Assembly (NCBI GenBank): GCA_002344205.1
Contig: DDSZ01000014.1
Location: 76,737 to 140,736, forward strand
Source of the DNA: Opitutaceae bacterium UBA2377
Lineage (GTDB): Bacteria; Verrucomicrobiota; Verrucomicrobiia; Opitutales; Opitutaceae
DNA length: 64,000 nt
Direction: 5' to 3'
Position numbers and translations under genes: made by a program. Positions 1-10,557 of this stretch are shown here, one piece after another; position 1 is the first letter of the stretch; each line of letters opens with the position of its first letter. The notes beneath the pieces were generated by a model. It saw only the letters and a program-made list of their open reading frames with translations, did not search any database and was not told where the DNA came from.

Positions 1-438
1 CAACTCTGGTCCGAGCTCAGCGGCGGTGACGCGTTCGAGCGGCCCGGAGCTGGTGCAGCGGTGCCACAATCCACGGCGGGCATCGGCGATCACCTGCACC
101 GACGGTTGGCGCAGGCTGCGCGCCACCAAGGCCAGGCTGTGGTAACGAAAGACCGGACGCGGGCGGATGAGCAGCCAGGCACGCAACGCCGCGGCGACTG
201 TCCTGATGCCCAAGATTGAGCCGGGCCCGTCGCAGAAAACAAAGGCCGCGAAGCTGTCGGGCGACAGGCCCAGCCGGTTGAGTCCGGCAAAGACGCCGAC
301 ACCGGCCTCGGCGTCGGCGCTGGTCCAGCGGTCATGGCCGGGCTCGGCGCCAAGTGAACCTGACTGAATCGTGGCGGATGCTGCATCTATCAACAGCACA
401 GGGGCATAACGGGATCTCAACTCGCGCAGGCTTGGCAT
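1..438 (-). CDS. tsaB: TsaB-like (YeaZ/M22 family) protein, N-terminal part
   Basis: The frame stays open from an ATG at 438 to the window edge, giving about 146 residues of a gene whose 3' end lies outside the window. The N-terminus has a hydrophobic strand (APVLLIDAAS) and, near residues 71-77, the motif GPGSILGIRT, which matches the GPGSFTGLRxG signature of TsaB. TsaB is the scaffold partner of TsaD in making threonylcarbamoyl-adenosine at tRNA position 37. A GTG two codons upstream (444) is an alternative start; an in-frame TGA precedes it. The gene is divergent from tig, with about 120 bases between the starts. The assignment rests on one motif and the overall fold pattern. Confidence 0.72.
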   Translation of the reverse strand, partial: MPSLRELRSRYAPVLLIDAASATIQSGSLGAEPGHDRWTSADAEAGVGVFAGLNRLGLSPDSFAAFVFCDGPGSILGIRTVAAALRAWLLIRPRPVFRYHSLALVARSLRQPSVQVIADARRGLWHRCTSSGPLERVTAAELGPEL

Positions 439-492
439 GTGCACTCACAAAACGACCGGCACGCCCGCGCTGCAAGCACCCAGAATCCGGCA

Positions 493-520
493 TTGACCGA
501 GCGGGGTGCGCCCGTAGGGT
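493..520 (+). promoter_or_regulatory. Possible sigma-70-like promoter for tig-clpP
   Basis: TTGACC (493-498) resembles a -35 box. TAGGGT (515-520), a weak -10 match, follows after 16 bases. It lies 38 bases upstream of the chosen tig start in the divergent tsaB-tig gap. The -10 is poor, so this is only a candidate. Confidence 0.22.
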
Positions 521-557
521 GGCCGATTCTTTACAACCACCTCCTGTATTCCGCACC

Positions 558-1901
558 GTGAACGTCCAACTCAATTCCCTCTCCGACACCCGCAAAAGCC
601 TCGTGATCACGCTCGATAAGAGCGAGGTTGATGCCGAGCATCAGGCCGTGGTGGCTGAGTTCATCAAGCTGGCCCGGATCCCGGGTTTCCGCCCGGGCAA
701 GGCCCCGGCTGCGATGGTGGCCAAGCGATTTGCGAAAGACATCACCGAGGAGTTCAAGCAGAAGGTAATCGCCAAGGCCTACCGCGCGGCCCTCGAGGAG
801 CAGAAACTGGACGTGCTCAACGTCGTCAACGTGGAGCCCGGCGCGGTCGAGGCCGGCCTTTCCGCCGCGGTGACGGTGACGGTGGATGTTCGCCCCGAGT
901 TTGCGCTGCCCGATTACACCGGCATGGCGACGGAAGTCGCCCCGACGGATTCCACTGAGAGCGAAGTGGAGGCTGTCATCGAGGGGCTCCGCGGCGAGCG
1001 GGCCGAATTCAAGGTGGCGGAACGTCCGGCGCAGAAGAGCGACTACGTGAAGCTGGCCTACGAGGGCAGCGTCGAGGGCAAGCCCGTGACCGAGCTTGTG
1101 CCTGACAAGCAGATTTACGGCAAGGTGCCCCAGACTTGGGAAGAGGTCGATGGTGCGCAGGACGGTGTCATCCCCGGCTTGGGCAAGCAGCTCGCCGGCC
1201 TGAAGCCCGGCGACAAAAAGGATGTGACCGTCGCCTTCCCGGCGGACTTTGCCGGTGCGCCGGCGCTGGCCGGAAAAACCGCGGTCTATGCGGTCGAGGT
1301 GCAGGAAATTCGCGAGCGGGTTTTGCCGCCGATGGACGAGGCTTTCTTCAAGTCGCAACAGGTGGATGATCTCGAGGGACTCAAGACGAGTGTCCGCAAC
1401 AACCTGAAGCTGCAGAAGGAATATCAGAATCGCGCGGAGCAGCGCCGGCAGATCACCGAGGCGCTGGCGGCGAAGGTCGAGTTCTCCGCCCCCGACTCGC
1501 TGGTCGAGAGCGAGACGCAGAGCGTGCTCCGCCAGTTCATCGAGGAAAACATGCGCCGGGGCGTGCCCCAGGAGCAGTTTGAGAAGGATAAGAAGGAACT
1601 CTTCGAGAGCGCCCGCAAGGCCGCCGCCAAGCGGGTCAGGCTGCAGCTCATCCTCGCGAAGATCGCCGAGGCGGAGAAGATCCAGGTGGAGGAAAAGGAC
1701 ATGGACAACTTCATCTACCGCGAGGCCATGCGTTCGAAGCAGTCGCCGGACAAGCTCGTCAAGGAGCTGACCAAGAACCGCGACGCCCTTCGCGGGGTGC
1801 AGCAGTCCATCATTTTCGACAAGACGGTTGATTTCCTTGTGTCCAAGGCTAGCGTGACGGTCAAACAACCCACGACCACGGATAACAAGGCATCAGCGTG
1901 A
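558..1901 (+). CDS. tig: Trigger factor
   Basis: Ribosome-bound chaperone and peptidyl-prolyl isomerase that shields nascent chains at the exit tunnel. The 447-residue product has the ribosome-docking signature GFRPGKAP at residues 43-50, a central FKBP-type domain and a long charged helical C-terminal domain. The open frame reaches back to 354, but family alignment begins at the GTG at 558 ([10 protein letters not shown]), which also puts it in the gap with the divergent tsaB. No Shine-Dalgarno precedes this start; the upstream bases are pyrimidine-rich. The stop overlaps the GTG of clpP by 4 bases (GTGA), the common tig-clpP-clpX order. Confidence 0.96.
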   Translation: MNVQLNSLSDTRKSLVITLDKSEVDAEHQAVVAEFIKLARIPGFRPGKAPAAMVAKRFAKDITEEFKQKVIAKAYRAALEEQKLDVLNVVNVEPGAVEAGLSAAVTVTVDVRPEFALPDYTGMATEVAPTDSTESEVEAVIEGLRGERAEFKVAERPAQKSDYVKLAYEGSVEGKPVTELVPDKQIYGKVPQTWEEVDGAQDGVIPGLGKQLAGLKPGDKKDVTVAFPADFAGAPALAGKTAVYAVEVQEIRERVLPPMDEAFFKSQQVDDLEGLKTSVRNNLKLQKEYQNRAEQRRQITEALAAKVEFSAPDSLVESETQSVLRQFIEENMRRGVPQEQFEKDKKELFESARKAAAKRVRLQLILAKIAEAEKIQVEEKDMDNFIYREAMRSKQSPDKLVKELTKNRDALRGVQQSIIFDKTVDFLVSKASVTVKQPTTTDNKASA

Positions 1902-2518
1902 GCTACTACGTTCCCATCGTTCTCGAAAATACCGGCCGCGGCGAGCGGTCCATGGACATCTATTCACGTCTCCTCAAGGACCGCATCATCTTCATCGGCA
2001 CCCCGATTGACGACATGGTGGCGAATCTGGTGATTGCCCAGATGTTCTTCCTCCAGATGGAAGACCCCAAGAAGGACATCCAGATCTACATCAACTCGCC
2101 GGGTGGCGTCGTCACTGGTGGCATGGCCATCTATGACACGATGAACTTCCTGCAATGCGACGTGGCCACTTACTGCATCGGCCAGGCGGCCAGCATGGCG
2201 ACGGTCCTGCTGGCGGCTGGCACCAAGGGCAAGCGCTTTGCCCTGCCCAACAGCCGGGTGATGATCCATCAGCCTTCGGGCGGCGCGGGCGGCCAGGCGG
2301 CGGACATTGCCATCGCCGCCAAGGAAATCCTGCGCTGGCGCAAAACCCTCAACGAAGTCATTGCCCGCCACACGGGGAAGACCGCCGGGCAGGTGGAGAA
2401 GGACTCGGACCGCGACTATTACATGAGCGCGTCAGAGGCCCAGGCCTATGGCATTGTTGATCATGTGGTAGAGTCCACCAAGCAGGCGCAGTCGTTGGTC
2501 GTGCAAAGTGCGGCATAA
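1898..2518 (+). CDS. clpP: ATP-dependent Clp protease proteolytic subunit
   Basis: Serine peptidase of family S14 that forms the tetradecameric degradation chamber fed by ClpX or ClpA/C. The 206-residue protein shows the catalytic triad: Ser99 in GQAASMA, His124 in MIHQP and Asp173 in DRDYYMSA. The glycine-rich segment NSPGG (66-70) is also present. The GTG start overlaps the tig stop, implying translational coupling. clpX follows after 58 bases. Residues before about 20 include the usual short processed or flexible N-terminus. Confidence 0.97.
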   Translation: MSYYVPIVLENTGRGERSMDIYSRLLKDRIIFIGTPIDDMVANLVIAQMFFLQMEDPKKDIQIYINSPGGVVTGGMAIYDTMNFLQCDVATYCIGQAASMATVLLAAGTKGKRFALPNSRVMIHQPSGGAGGQAADIAIAAKEILRWRKTLNEVIARHTGKTAGQVEKDSDRDYYMSASEAQAYGIVDHVVESTKQAQSLVVQSAA

Positions 2519-2576
2519 GGCCCGCGGTGGCTCAATACTCCCTCGACAACGGTCGCCTTTCGGGCGTTTCTGATTC

Positions 2577-3872
<1,296 letters not shown>

Positions 3873-3906
3873 TTCCGTTCCTCCCGGCCAAGGCCGGCGG
3901 GCAGGC

Positions 3907-4974
3907 TCACCAGTGCGCGTAGTCGCCCTTTTCGAGGCCTTTGGCGAATTCGACGAGCAGCTTTACGCAGCGCTCCACGTCTTCGAGGTCCACAACTTCA
4001 CTCGGTGTGTGCATGTAGCGCAGCGGCACGCTGATGAGCCCGGTGGCAATGCCCCCGCGCGCGACCTGGATCGCCCGGGCGTCGGTGCCCGTCGGGCGGG
4101 GATCGGCCTCCAACTGATAGGGAATCTTCAGCTTTTTCGCGGCGCCGAGGAGACGGTCGTAAATCTTCGGATTGATGTTGGCGCCGCGGCAAATGATCGG
4201 TCCGCCGCCAAGCTTGGTTTCGCCATACTTCCGGTTGTCGCAGTCGGGGTGGTCGGTGGCGTGGCCGACATCCACGGCCACGGCAATGTGCGGGTCGGCA
4301 AGGTAGGCGGAGGTGGTGGCGCCGCGGACGCCGATTTCTTCCTGCGCGGTGGCGACGCTGACGACTTTTGCCGCGAGCTTCTTCTTCTCCCGGGCCAGCC
4401 GGATGAGAGTTTCGCCGACGATATAGGCGCCGACCTTGTTGTCGAAAGCGCGGGCCGTGCCGATGCTCCCGTTGATCAGTTCCAACTCGTGGTCGTAGGT
4501 CGCGGCGTCACCGATGCTCACGCGCTCGAGGGCCCCGGCTTTCGACCGGGCGCCGATGTCGATCCAGATGTCGTGGATTTCCGGGACTTTCTTGCGGTCG
4601 CCATCATCCATGAGGTGGATGGCGCGCTTGCCGGTCACGCCTTTCACGGGGCCTTGGGCGGTCTGGATGAGCACCCGGCGGCCGGAAATGACGGTGCGGT
4701 CGTGGCCGCCGATGGTGTTGAAGTAGATGAAGCCATCCTTGTTGATGTAGGTGATGATGAGCCCGAGTTCATCCATGTGGCCGGCCAGCATCAGGGTTGG
4801 GTCCCCCTTGGGGTTCAGCGTGGCAATCCGGTTGCCGAGGGCATCGCCGGTGTAGGTGTCGGCGGCCGGTTTGACGTGGCGGTCAAACACCGCCTGGGCT
4901 TCGGATTCATAGCCGGACGGCGAGCGGGCGTGGAGCAGCTCGGCCAAAAATGCGGGGACTTGGTAGTTGGGCAT
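3907..4974 (-). CDS. M42 family metallopeptidase (aminopeptidase/endoglucanase-like)
   Basis: Cytoplasmic di-metal aminopeptidase of the FrvX/PepA-glutamyl type, which in related organisms forms large tetrahedral particles. Metal ligands and catalytic residues are visible: His in AGHMDE, Asp in RAFDNKVG, the pair Glu-Glu in TAQEEIG, Asp in AVDVGHAT and His in RYMHTPSE. The start is taken as the ATG at 4974 (355 residues); a TTG six codons upstream (4992) is possible. Length matches the family. The gene is convergent with clpX and divergent from hisA. Substrate specificity cannot be read from the sequence. Confidence 0.92.
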   Translation of the reverse strand: MPNYQVPAFLAELLHARSPSGYESEAQAVFDRHVKPAADTYTGDALGNRIATLNPKGDPTLMLAGHMDELGLIITYINKDGFIYFNTIGGHDRTVISGRRVLIQTAQGPVKGVTGKRAIHLMDDGDRKKVPEIHDIWIDIGARSKAGALERVSIGDAATYDHELELINGSIGTARAFDNKVGAYIVGETLIRLAREKKKLAAKVVSVATAQEEIGVRGATTSAYLADPHIAVAVDVGHATDHPDCDNRKYGETKLGGGPIICRGANINPKIYDRLLGAAKKLKIPYQLEADPRPTGTDARAIQVARGGIATGLISVPLRYMHTPSEVVDLEDVERCVKLLVEFAKGLEKGDYAHW

Positions 4975-5021
4975 GGATTTAGTCTCGCCCAAAGCACCGG
5001 CGGCGCAAAGCGTTTTTGCGC

Positions 5022-5750
5022 ATGACCATTTATCCTGCCATCGACATCAAGGGCGGCCGTTGCGTGCGGCTGACCCAAGGCCGGGCTGACCAAGAGACCG
5101 TCTATTCAAGCAATCCGGCGGACGTGGCGGCCCAGTTTCGGGCGGCCGGCAGCGGGTGGGTGCATGTGGTGGACTTGGACGGCGCCTTTGCCGGGGAACC
5201 CGCCAACTTGGGCGTGGTGGCGGAAATTGTTAAGACCGGCATGAAGGTGCAACTGGGTGGCGGATTGCGGACCCGCGCCGCGGTCGAGCGAGCCTTGTCC
5301 GCCGGTGTTGAACGGGTGGTGATTGGGACACGGGCCGCCGAAAGCGAAGCGTTCGTGGGCGAGTTGGTGGCGAGCTTCGGTTTAAAAATTGCGGTCGGCA
5401 TTGATGCCAAGGATGGCAAGGTGGCGGTCAAGGGATGGGTTGATACCACCGATCTTGGCGCGGTTGGGTTTGCGCAGCGGATGGCTGCGCTCGGCGTCGG
5501 CACGATCATCTACACCGATATTGGAACCGACGGCATGCTGATCGGACCCAACCTGGCCGCGCAGGAAGCCATGCTGACGGCGGTGCCGGCAAGGGTAATT
5601 GCCAGCGGCGGGGTCAGCCGGCGTGAGGATGTGGCGGCGCTCACGAACATAAAAAAACGCCGCCCAAATCTGGACGGCGTCATTGTCGGCAAGGCGCTTT
5701 ACGAGCGGCGGGTGGAGCTGGCGGATCTGCTGGCGATCGCGGGTGCTTGA
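5022..5750 (+). CDS. hisA: Phosphoribosylformimino-5-aminoimidazole carboxamide ribotide isomerase
   Basis: Fourth step of histidine synthesis, an Amadori rearrangement of ProFAR to PRFAR by a (beta/alpha)8 barrel. The 242-residue protein starts with MTIYPAIDIKGG, carrying the catalytic Asp after PAI. The second catalytic Asp is in YTDIGTDGM, and the phosphate-binding segments LGGGLR, ASGGV and IVGKALYE are present. The ATG at 5022 is preferred over the TTG at 5016. No other his genes are in the window. It is convergent with the FAD oxidoreductase gene, with 8 bases between the stops. Confidence 0.95.
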   Translation: MTIYPAIDIKGGRCVRLTQGRADQETVYSSNPADVAAQFRAAGSGWVHVVDLDGAFAGEPANLGVVAEIVKTGMKVQLGGGLRTRAAVERALSAGVERVVIGTRAAESEAFVGELVASFGLKIAVGIDAKDGKVAVKGWVDTTDLGAVGFAQRMAALGVGTIIYTDIGTDGMLIGPNLAAQEAMLTAVPARVIASGGVSRREDVAALTNIKKRRPNLDGVIVGKALYERRVELADLLAIAGA

Positions 5751-5758
5751 GCGAGTTA

Positions 5759-7141
5759 TCATTTTATCTGCTCGGCGATTTCCTCCAGGGGGTAGGTGAT
5801 AATCTCCGCAAGGGTGGGATGATACCATGGCGCCTTGAGGAGATCAAAAACCGTGGCACGCATGGCCAGCGGTCCGCTGAAGGCGTGGATGAGTTCGCCT
5901 GCATCTTTGCCCACAATCTCCGCACCAAGGATTCGGCCGCGTTTGGGTTCGGCGATGACTTTCACGTAGCCGTAATTGGCTTCCATCAGGATGGATTTGC
6001 CGTGGTCATTAAATGGGTAGCTCGCCGTGAGGTATTGGGTGCCGGCGGCATCAAGTTCGGTCTCCAGGCGTCCGATGGTGGCGAGCTGCGGATCGGTGAA
6101 GACCACATTTAACAACAGCGACCAATCCACGGGGTGCAACGGCCTGATGCCGGCGGCATGGCGGGCGGCCAGTTCACCCTGCTGGATCGCGGTGTGCACG
6201 ATCTCGTGCGGGCCGGAACAATCGCCCGCGGCATAGATGTGCGGCGCGGTCGTCTGCTGCCAGCGGTTGATGATGATTTGTCCGTCCGGCCGGGTCTTGA
6301 CGCCGGCGGCGGCCAGATTGAGGCCCGCGGTGTTTGGCTCGCGACCCAAGGCATTGAAGAGATGGAGCGCCCGGCGTGTCACCAGCCGGCCATCGTGCTC
6401 GAACTGCACGCTTACGCCCTTGGTGTCCTCCCGGACGTTGCGGATGGTGGTGCCGGCGAAGAGCTCGATGCCTTCATCCACGAAGGCCCGCTGGATCACG
6501 GTCGAGGCCTCTGGCGAGTGGTCGCGCAGGATGTTTTGGCTGCGCTGGATCAGGGTGACTTTCGTGCCGATGCGATTCAGGAACTGCGCCAATTCGCAGG
6601 CCACGATGCCGCCGCCTAGCACGATCACGCTGCGGGGCACATAATCCAAATTGAGCACGTCGTCGCTTGTCCAAAAACGGGTTTCGGCCAACCCCGGAAC
6701 CGGCGGCACACTGACGCTTGAGCCGGTGCCGATCAAAATGTGCCGCGCACGGATCCGCCGGCCGTTGCTGAGTGAGAGGGTGTGAGGATCAAGAAACCGG
6801 GCCTGCGCGCGGATAAGCCGGAATTTTCCCGAGGTGAGCGCTTTCTGGCGGTAGCTGGCAAAATCGGCGATGATCAGGCGTTTGCGGGCCTGCATGGCGC
6901 GCATGTCGGCGAGGGCGGCCGGGATTTTCAGGCCCAGTTTTTTTCCGTTTTGGGCGAGATGCAGCACTTCCGCCATGTAGAGCAGCGTCTTGGACGGCAT
7001 GCAGCCGCGCAGAATACAAAGACCGCCCAATTCCCTGGCGCCATCAATGACCGCCACCCGCTGACCGAGCGCGGCCGCTACCCGGGCGGCATTGAAGCCG
7101 GCGGAGCCGCCGCCGATGCAAATGAAGTCGTAAGAAGTCAC
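5759..7141 (-). CDS. FAD-dependent pyridine nucleotide-disulfide oxidoreductase
   Basis: A 460-residue flavoprotein of the lipoamide dehydrogenase/glutathione reductase/mercuric reductase class. It has the FAD-binding GGGSAG at 10-15, the redox-active pair Cys42 and Cys47 in LCILRGCMPSK, an NAD(P)-binding GGGIVA near residue 175, the second FAD motif YAAGDCSG, and a C-terminal HPTLAEII with the active-site His. It starts with GTG at 7141, 18 bases after the sugar transferase stop, so it may share the polysaccharide transcript. There is no N-terminal metal-binding domain and no C-terminal vicinal cysteine pair, which argues against true mercuric reductase. The exact substrate is unknown. Confidence 0.85.
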   Translation of the reverse strand: MTSYDFICIGGGSAGFNAARVAAALGQRVAVIDGARELGGLCILRGCMPSKTLLYMAEVLHLAQNGKKLGLKIPAALADMRAMQARKRLIIADFASYRQKALTSGKFRLIRAQARFLDPHTLSLSNGRRIRARHILIGTGSSVSVPPVPGLAETRFWTSDDVLNLDYVPRSVIVLGGGIVACELAQFLNRIGTKVTLIQRSQNILRDHSPEASTVIQRAFVDEGIELFAGTTIRNVREDTKGVSVQFEHDGRLVTRRALHLFNALGREPNTAGLNLAAAGVKTRPDGQIIINRWQQTTAPHIYAAGDCSGPHEIVHTAIQQGELAARHAAGIRPLHPVDWSLLLNVVFTDPQLATIGRLETELDAAGTQYLTASYPFNDHGKSILMEANYGYVKVIAEPKRGRILGAEIVGKDAGELIHAFSGPLAMRATVFDLLKAPWYHPTLAEIITYPLEEIAEQIK

Positions 7142-7159
7142 ATCTGTATTTTGGGCATT

Positions 7160-8527
7160 TTACCGGCCCTTGCCGAACATGATCACATGGATGGTCTTTA
7201 ACACGATGGCGGCATCCAGCAGAAATGAGAAGTGCCGGATGTAGTAGAGATCGTATTCTAGTTTCCTGACGGTATCTTCCAGATTCGCCCCGTAGGGATA
7301 GTTGACCTGCGCCCAGCCGGTGATGCCGGGTTTGACCAGATGACGAAAGTGATAGCAGCCAATCTGGCGTTCGTATTCCTGAACGAGCAAGTCCCATTCG
7401 GCCCGCGGGCCGATCAGGCTCATCTCACCACGCAACACATTCCAGAGCTGGGGAAATTCATCGATCCGGGTAAGCCGCAGAAATCTGCCCGTGCGGGTGA
7501 TGCGATCGTCGCTCACGCCAGTATATTTTGCTCCGAGCGTTGCTTGGAGTCGCATGGTCCGCAACTTGACGATAGAGAACAACCTCCGGTTGCGGCCGAT
7601 GCGCTTTTGGAAAAAAAACACTTGGCCGCGATCTTCCAGCCAAATGGCAAAGGCCGCGATCAGGATCACGGGTGAGGAGAGCAGCAGTCCCGCACTCGCG
7701 AGGATGATATCACTAAGCCGTTTAAAACGCTCATAAATCGGTTCCCGTGCGATTTTAAAGCCTTCTTGAAACAACCATGCTTGGTTTAGCCGATAGAGGG
7801 GAATCTTGCGCCAGTAAACTTGGTGAAACAGTTCCAAGGTGTAGGTCGGCACGCCTTCGAAATAGAGTTGCATCAGCCTCTGCGAAATATCGGGCGGGAA
7901 TTCCTGGCTGGATTCCCGAATGATGATCGCTTCCACGATCAGTTCGCGTCGGTCCAGTTTCTCCAGCACGTCCGTGAAAGGGATCGGCTCCGGTGAAACG
8001 GCGTCGGGAGCGGATATCGCATCAAGCGTGGTATAAATGACAGGCAGCGTGAAGTTTTGCTTTTCGCATTCGCGGGCAAAGTCGCGGCAGTTTTCCGCGC
8101 TGCCCATGAAAATGAGGCTCTGTTGCCGGCGATAGCGTTGCCGAGCGAGGTAAAGCCAGCGGCGATAACTCAGTGTCACCGGGACCAGGGCGAGAAAGCT
8201 TATCAGCACCACGGCGCGGCTCTGCTGCAAGCTGTAGCCGACCGGAATGATAACGAAGGTTAGCAAAATCATGCCCAGCATGGACAAGAGCAGTGTGATT
8301 ACATGCTCGCTGGCATAATCGAGGCTCAGCATGTCGGTGCGCGGCCGGTAGCCATCGATCAGGTAGAGGCTGACGACGATAACCAGAAGCGGAACCAGCA
8401 GGGGCAGCACGACCCACTCACCGGGCACGACCACACCACGCAGCCAGCCGACGGAGTTGAAAGCCGCGCCGACGGCGAGGGCATCCAGTATCAGGAGCTG
8501 TAGGGAAGTTAGGCGGGGGGAATTCAA
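7160..8527 (-). CDS. Polyprenyl-phosphate sugar-1-phosphate transferase (WcaJ/WbaP type)
   Basis: Initiating enzyme that moves a sugar-1-phosphate from a nucleotide sugar to undecaprenyl phosphate in the inner membrane. Four hydrophobic segments occupy residues 8-120. A CoA-binding-like middle domain follows, and the bacterial sugar transferase domain runs from about 265 to 455, with a re-entrant membrane helix (270-296), KLRTMR at 321-326, IDEFPQLWNVL and SLIGPRAE. The TTG start overlaps the upstream glycosyltransferase stop (TTGA). It is one of the last genes of the polysaccharide locus. The donor sugar, often UDP-glucose or UDP-galactose in this family, is not determined. Confidence 0.93.
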   Translation of the reverse strand: MNSPRLTSLQLLILDALAVGAAFNSVGWLRGVVVPGEWVVLPLLVPLLVIVVSLYLIDGYRPRTDMLSLDYASEHVITLLLSMLGMILLTFVIIPVGYSLQQSRAVVLISFLALVPVTLSYRRWLYLARQRYRRQQSLIFMGSAENCRDFARECEKQNFTLPVIYTTLDAISAPDAVSPEPIPFTDVLEKLDRRELIVEAIIIRESSQEFPPDISQRLMQLYFEGVPTYTLELFHQVYWRKIPLYRLNQAWLFQEGFKIAREPIYERFKRLSDIILASAGLLLSSPVILIAAFAIWLEDRGQVFFFQKRIGRNRRLFSIVKLRTMRLQATLGAKYTGVSDDRITRTGRFLRLTRIDEFPQLWNVLRGEMSLIGPRAEWDLLVQEYERQIGCYHFRHLVKPGITGWAQVNYPYGANLEDTVRKLEYDLYYIRHFSFLLDAAIVLKTIHVIMFGKGR

Positions 8528-9735
8528 GAGTTGGCGGCCGGATTGGTATCCGTCGCTGAGAGGAGTTTTTGCCAGAGATTAGCGGCTGAAGCCAAGCCTC
8601 CGTATTGGCGGGAAATGTCGGCGGCCCTTTCACTCATGCGGGCGACCAAAGGCGGGTCGCGGTGCCAGCGTTTGAGTTCCTCGGCCATGGCATCCAGTTC
8701 GTCGCGGGCAAACGCCGCTCCGATGCCGTCGGTTTGTATCCTGCGGGCGAGTTCGGCCTGGGTTGGCCCGATGTAGAAAACCGGCCGGGCGGCGGCGAGG
8801 ATGCCGTAGAATTTGCTGGGAAAAACCAAGGCCTCGCAGCCTTCGCGCAGCGTTACGAGATGCACATCGGCTGCGCCCAGCGAAGCGGCCAGGTCGCCGC
8901 GATTTTGCGAGGGGAGAAAACGCACGTTGGGCAGGCGCTGCGCCGTTGCCAAAGATTGGAGCCGGGACAACTGGGCGCCTTCGCCGATAAAGAGAAACTG
9001 CAAGCCGGGTTCATCCTGCAACCTCGCGGCCAGACGGATGACGCCTTCAAGCTCATGGACGCGACCGAGATTGCCGGAATAAACCACGGCGAATTTTCCT
9101 TCGAGGCCACGCTTACGGCGCAGGTTGGCTATCTGTGCGGGGTTGGCCGGGGCGAGGCTCAGCGGTGCCCAATTTTCAATGACCGTGATGCGGGCGGGAG
9201 CGAGGCCTTGGCGCTTCATCAGGTCCCGCATGTCTGGTCCGAGCGCGACGCAGTCGGTCGCATGGATCCACTCACGGTTTCGCAGCCACCGAAGCGGTCG
9301 CAGCCATCCGCCCCCGCCGAGTATCATCGGCAGTTCGGGATACACATCCTGAACCCAGTGGATGACCCGGGCGCCTTTCATCCGTGCCATCGGGCCGGCG
9401 AACAGCGACAGCAGCGGCGGGTCGGTCATCAGGACAACGGTGTCGCCTGCATTCAGCCGACGAAAAAGCCACCACAGGGCCGCGATTGAAAAACCGGTCC
9501 AAGCGAGTGCCTTCGCGGCTGCGCCGGAAGACTGCGAGCGGGCCGACCTGAGCCGGTGGATGCCGACGCCGCGATGCGTTTCGGAGCGGGGCAGTGCAGA
9601 CAGGCCGCTGGTTACGACCGTGACGGTCTGACCTCTGGCGGCCAATTCCTCCGCCAGATCCGTGAGCAGTTGTCCGGTGGCCGGTTTCTCAGGCCAGTAA
9701 AACCGGTTGATGAAGATAACCTGCCGGCTGCTCAT
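8524..9735 (-). CDS. GT4 family glycosyltransferase (WcaI-like)
   Basis: A 403-residue GT-B fold enzyme. The N-terminus (FINRFYWPEKPATGQLL) and the C-terminal donor domain, with VVYSGNLGRVHEL near the middle and EALVFPSKFYGILAA, resemble WcaI-like glycosyltransferases of exopolysaccharide clusters. The open frame extends to 9804, but the ATG at 9735 overlaps the stop of the preceding gene as ATGA and begins the family alignment. It should act on the cytoplasmic face of the membrane on the lipid-linked glycan. Sugar and linkage are unknown. Confidence 0.88.
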   Translation of the reverse strand: MSSRQVIFINRFYWPEKPATGQLLTDLAEELAARGQTVTVVTSGLSALPRSETHRGVGIHRLRSARSQSSGAAAKALAWTGFSIAALWWLFRRLNAGDTVVLMTDPPLLSLFAGPMARMKGARVIHWVQDVYPELPMILGGGGWLRPLRWLRNREWIHATDCVALGPDMRDLMKRQGLAPARITVIENWAPLSLAPANPAQIANLRRKRGLEGKFAVVYSGNLGRVHELEGVIRLAARLQDEPGLQFLFIGEGAQLSRLQSLATAQRLPNVRFLPSQNRGDLAASLGAADVHLVTLREGCEALVFPSKFYGILAAARPVFYIGPTQAELARRIQTDGIGAAFARDELDAMAEELKRWHRDPPLVARMSERAADISRQYGGLASAANLWQKLLSATDTNPAANS

Positions 9736-10556
9736 GCGTTTTTTGCCCGCCGGGCCTTGAGCTCCCGCGAAACCGCCTGCTCGTAGCGGGCCAGCATCCG
9801 GCAATAGGCCAAGCCGGGTGCGCCATCCAGAAATCCTCCGCGCAGGCCGTATTGGTAAATGAAACGAAGCAGGCCGCGGCAGGGCAAACGCTGGCTCAAT
9901 TCCTTGAGGGCTCGTCGGCAGGCCAGGGCATCTCGTCCGCGCAGATCGCGCATGATGCCGGAAAGCGGCCGGCGGCGTTGGATGAAGTCCCGGGCTTCCG
10001 CGGCCGCGTAGCGCAGGTGTTTCGCTTCCATTTCATCCTCGGTCTGGGCGGATAGGTTGTGAAGGTAACTGGACTGGAGCAGCCGCAGGCGCAATCCGGG
10101 GGCTTCCCTCTGGCCGTGACCGTGCTCGACAAACCTGAAGCGCTGCCGATGCGCCAACCGCGCTTGGTAGGCCGGGTAATCGGTGCAGCGGCGAATCCAG
10201 CGGCCGCGAAACAGCATCTTGGGCGCGACGAGACAGCCATCGTGCTCCGCGAGGCCGGACCCACGCAGCAGGGCGGTGCATTCCGCGTGCAGCTCGGGTG
10301 TCATCATCTCGTCGGCATCAAGGTGGAAAATCCACTCATGGCGAAACGGGATCGCGGCATGCGCGTGGTTGCGCTGATCCGCAAAATTTAGGAAGGCGTG
10401 CGTGAACACCCTTGCTCCTGCGGTGTGCGCGATCTCGGCCGTGCGGTCGGCCGAATGCGAATCCAGGATCACGATATCATCGCAGCCACGCACGCTGGCG
10501 AGGCAGGCGGGGAGATTTTTCTCCTCGTTCAGCGTAAGGATGAGGATGGAATACAT
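9732..10556 (-). CDS. GT2 family glycosyltransferase (WaaE/KdtX-like)
   Basis: A 274-residue GT-A fold transferase beginning MYSILILTLNEEKNL, with the nucleotide-binding FHLDADE motif near residue 95. The layout (short N-terminal GT2 domain plus a helical C-terminal part rich in Arg) resembles lipopolysaccharide core transferases such as WaaE. The ATG at 10556 is one base past the stop of the ligase-like gene, so the open frame extending to 10613 is not needed. Its own stop overlaps the next gene by 4 bases. Confidence 0.87.
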   Translation of the reverse strand: MYSILILTLNEEKNLPACLASVRGCDDIVILDSHSADRTAEIAHTAGARVFTHAFLNFADQRNHAHAAIPFRHEWIFHLDADEMMTPELHAECTALLRGSGLAEHDGCLVAPKMLFRGRWIRRCTDYPAYQARLAHRQRFRFVEHGHGQREAPGLRLRLLQSSYLHNLSAQTEDEMEAKHLRYAAAEARDFIQRRRPLSGIMRDLRGRDALACRRALKELSQRLPCRGLLRFIYQYGLRGGFLDGAPGLAYCRMLARYEQAVSRELKARRAKNA

Positions 10557-10557
10557 C

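Noticed and set aside
354..557. Extended N-terminus of trigger factor from 354
   Set aside because: The 68 additional residues are unlike trigger factor and overlap the divergent tsaB-like gene; the GTG at 558 fits the family start.
531..1868. A 445-codon minus-strand frame opposite tig
   Set aside because: Leu/His/Arg-rich mirror of the tig frame, no family match.
3884..3897. Perfect CCGGCC-AA-GGCCGG palindrome after clpX as a terminator
   Set aside because: No T-run on either strand and the loop is too tight; kept only as a possible weak hairpin in the convergent clpX/M42 gap.
5759..7141. Mercuric reductase as the specific name
   Set aside because: No N-terminal metal-binding domain or C-terminal Cys pair, and no mer genes nearby; a general disulfide oxidoreductase is safer.
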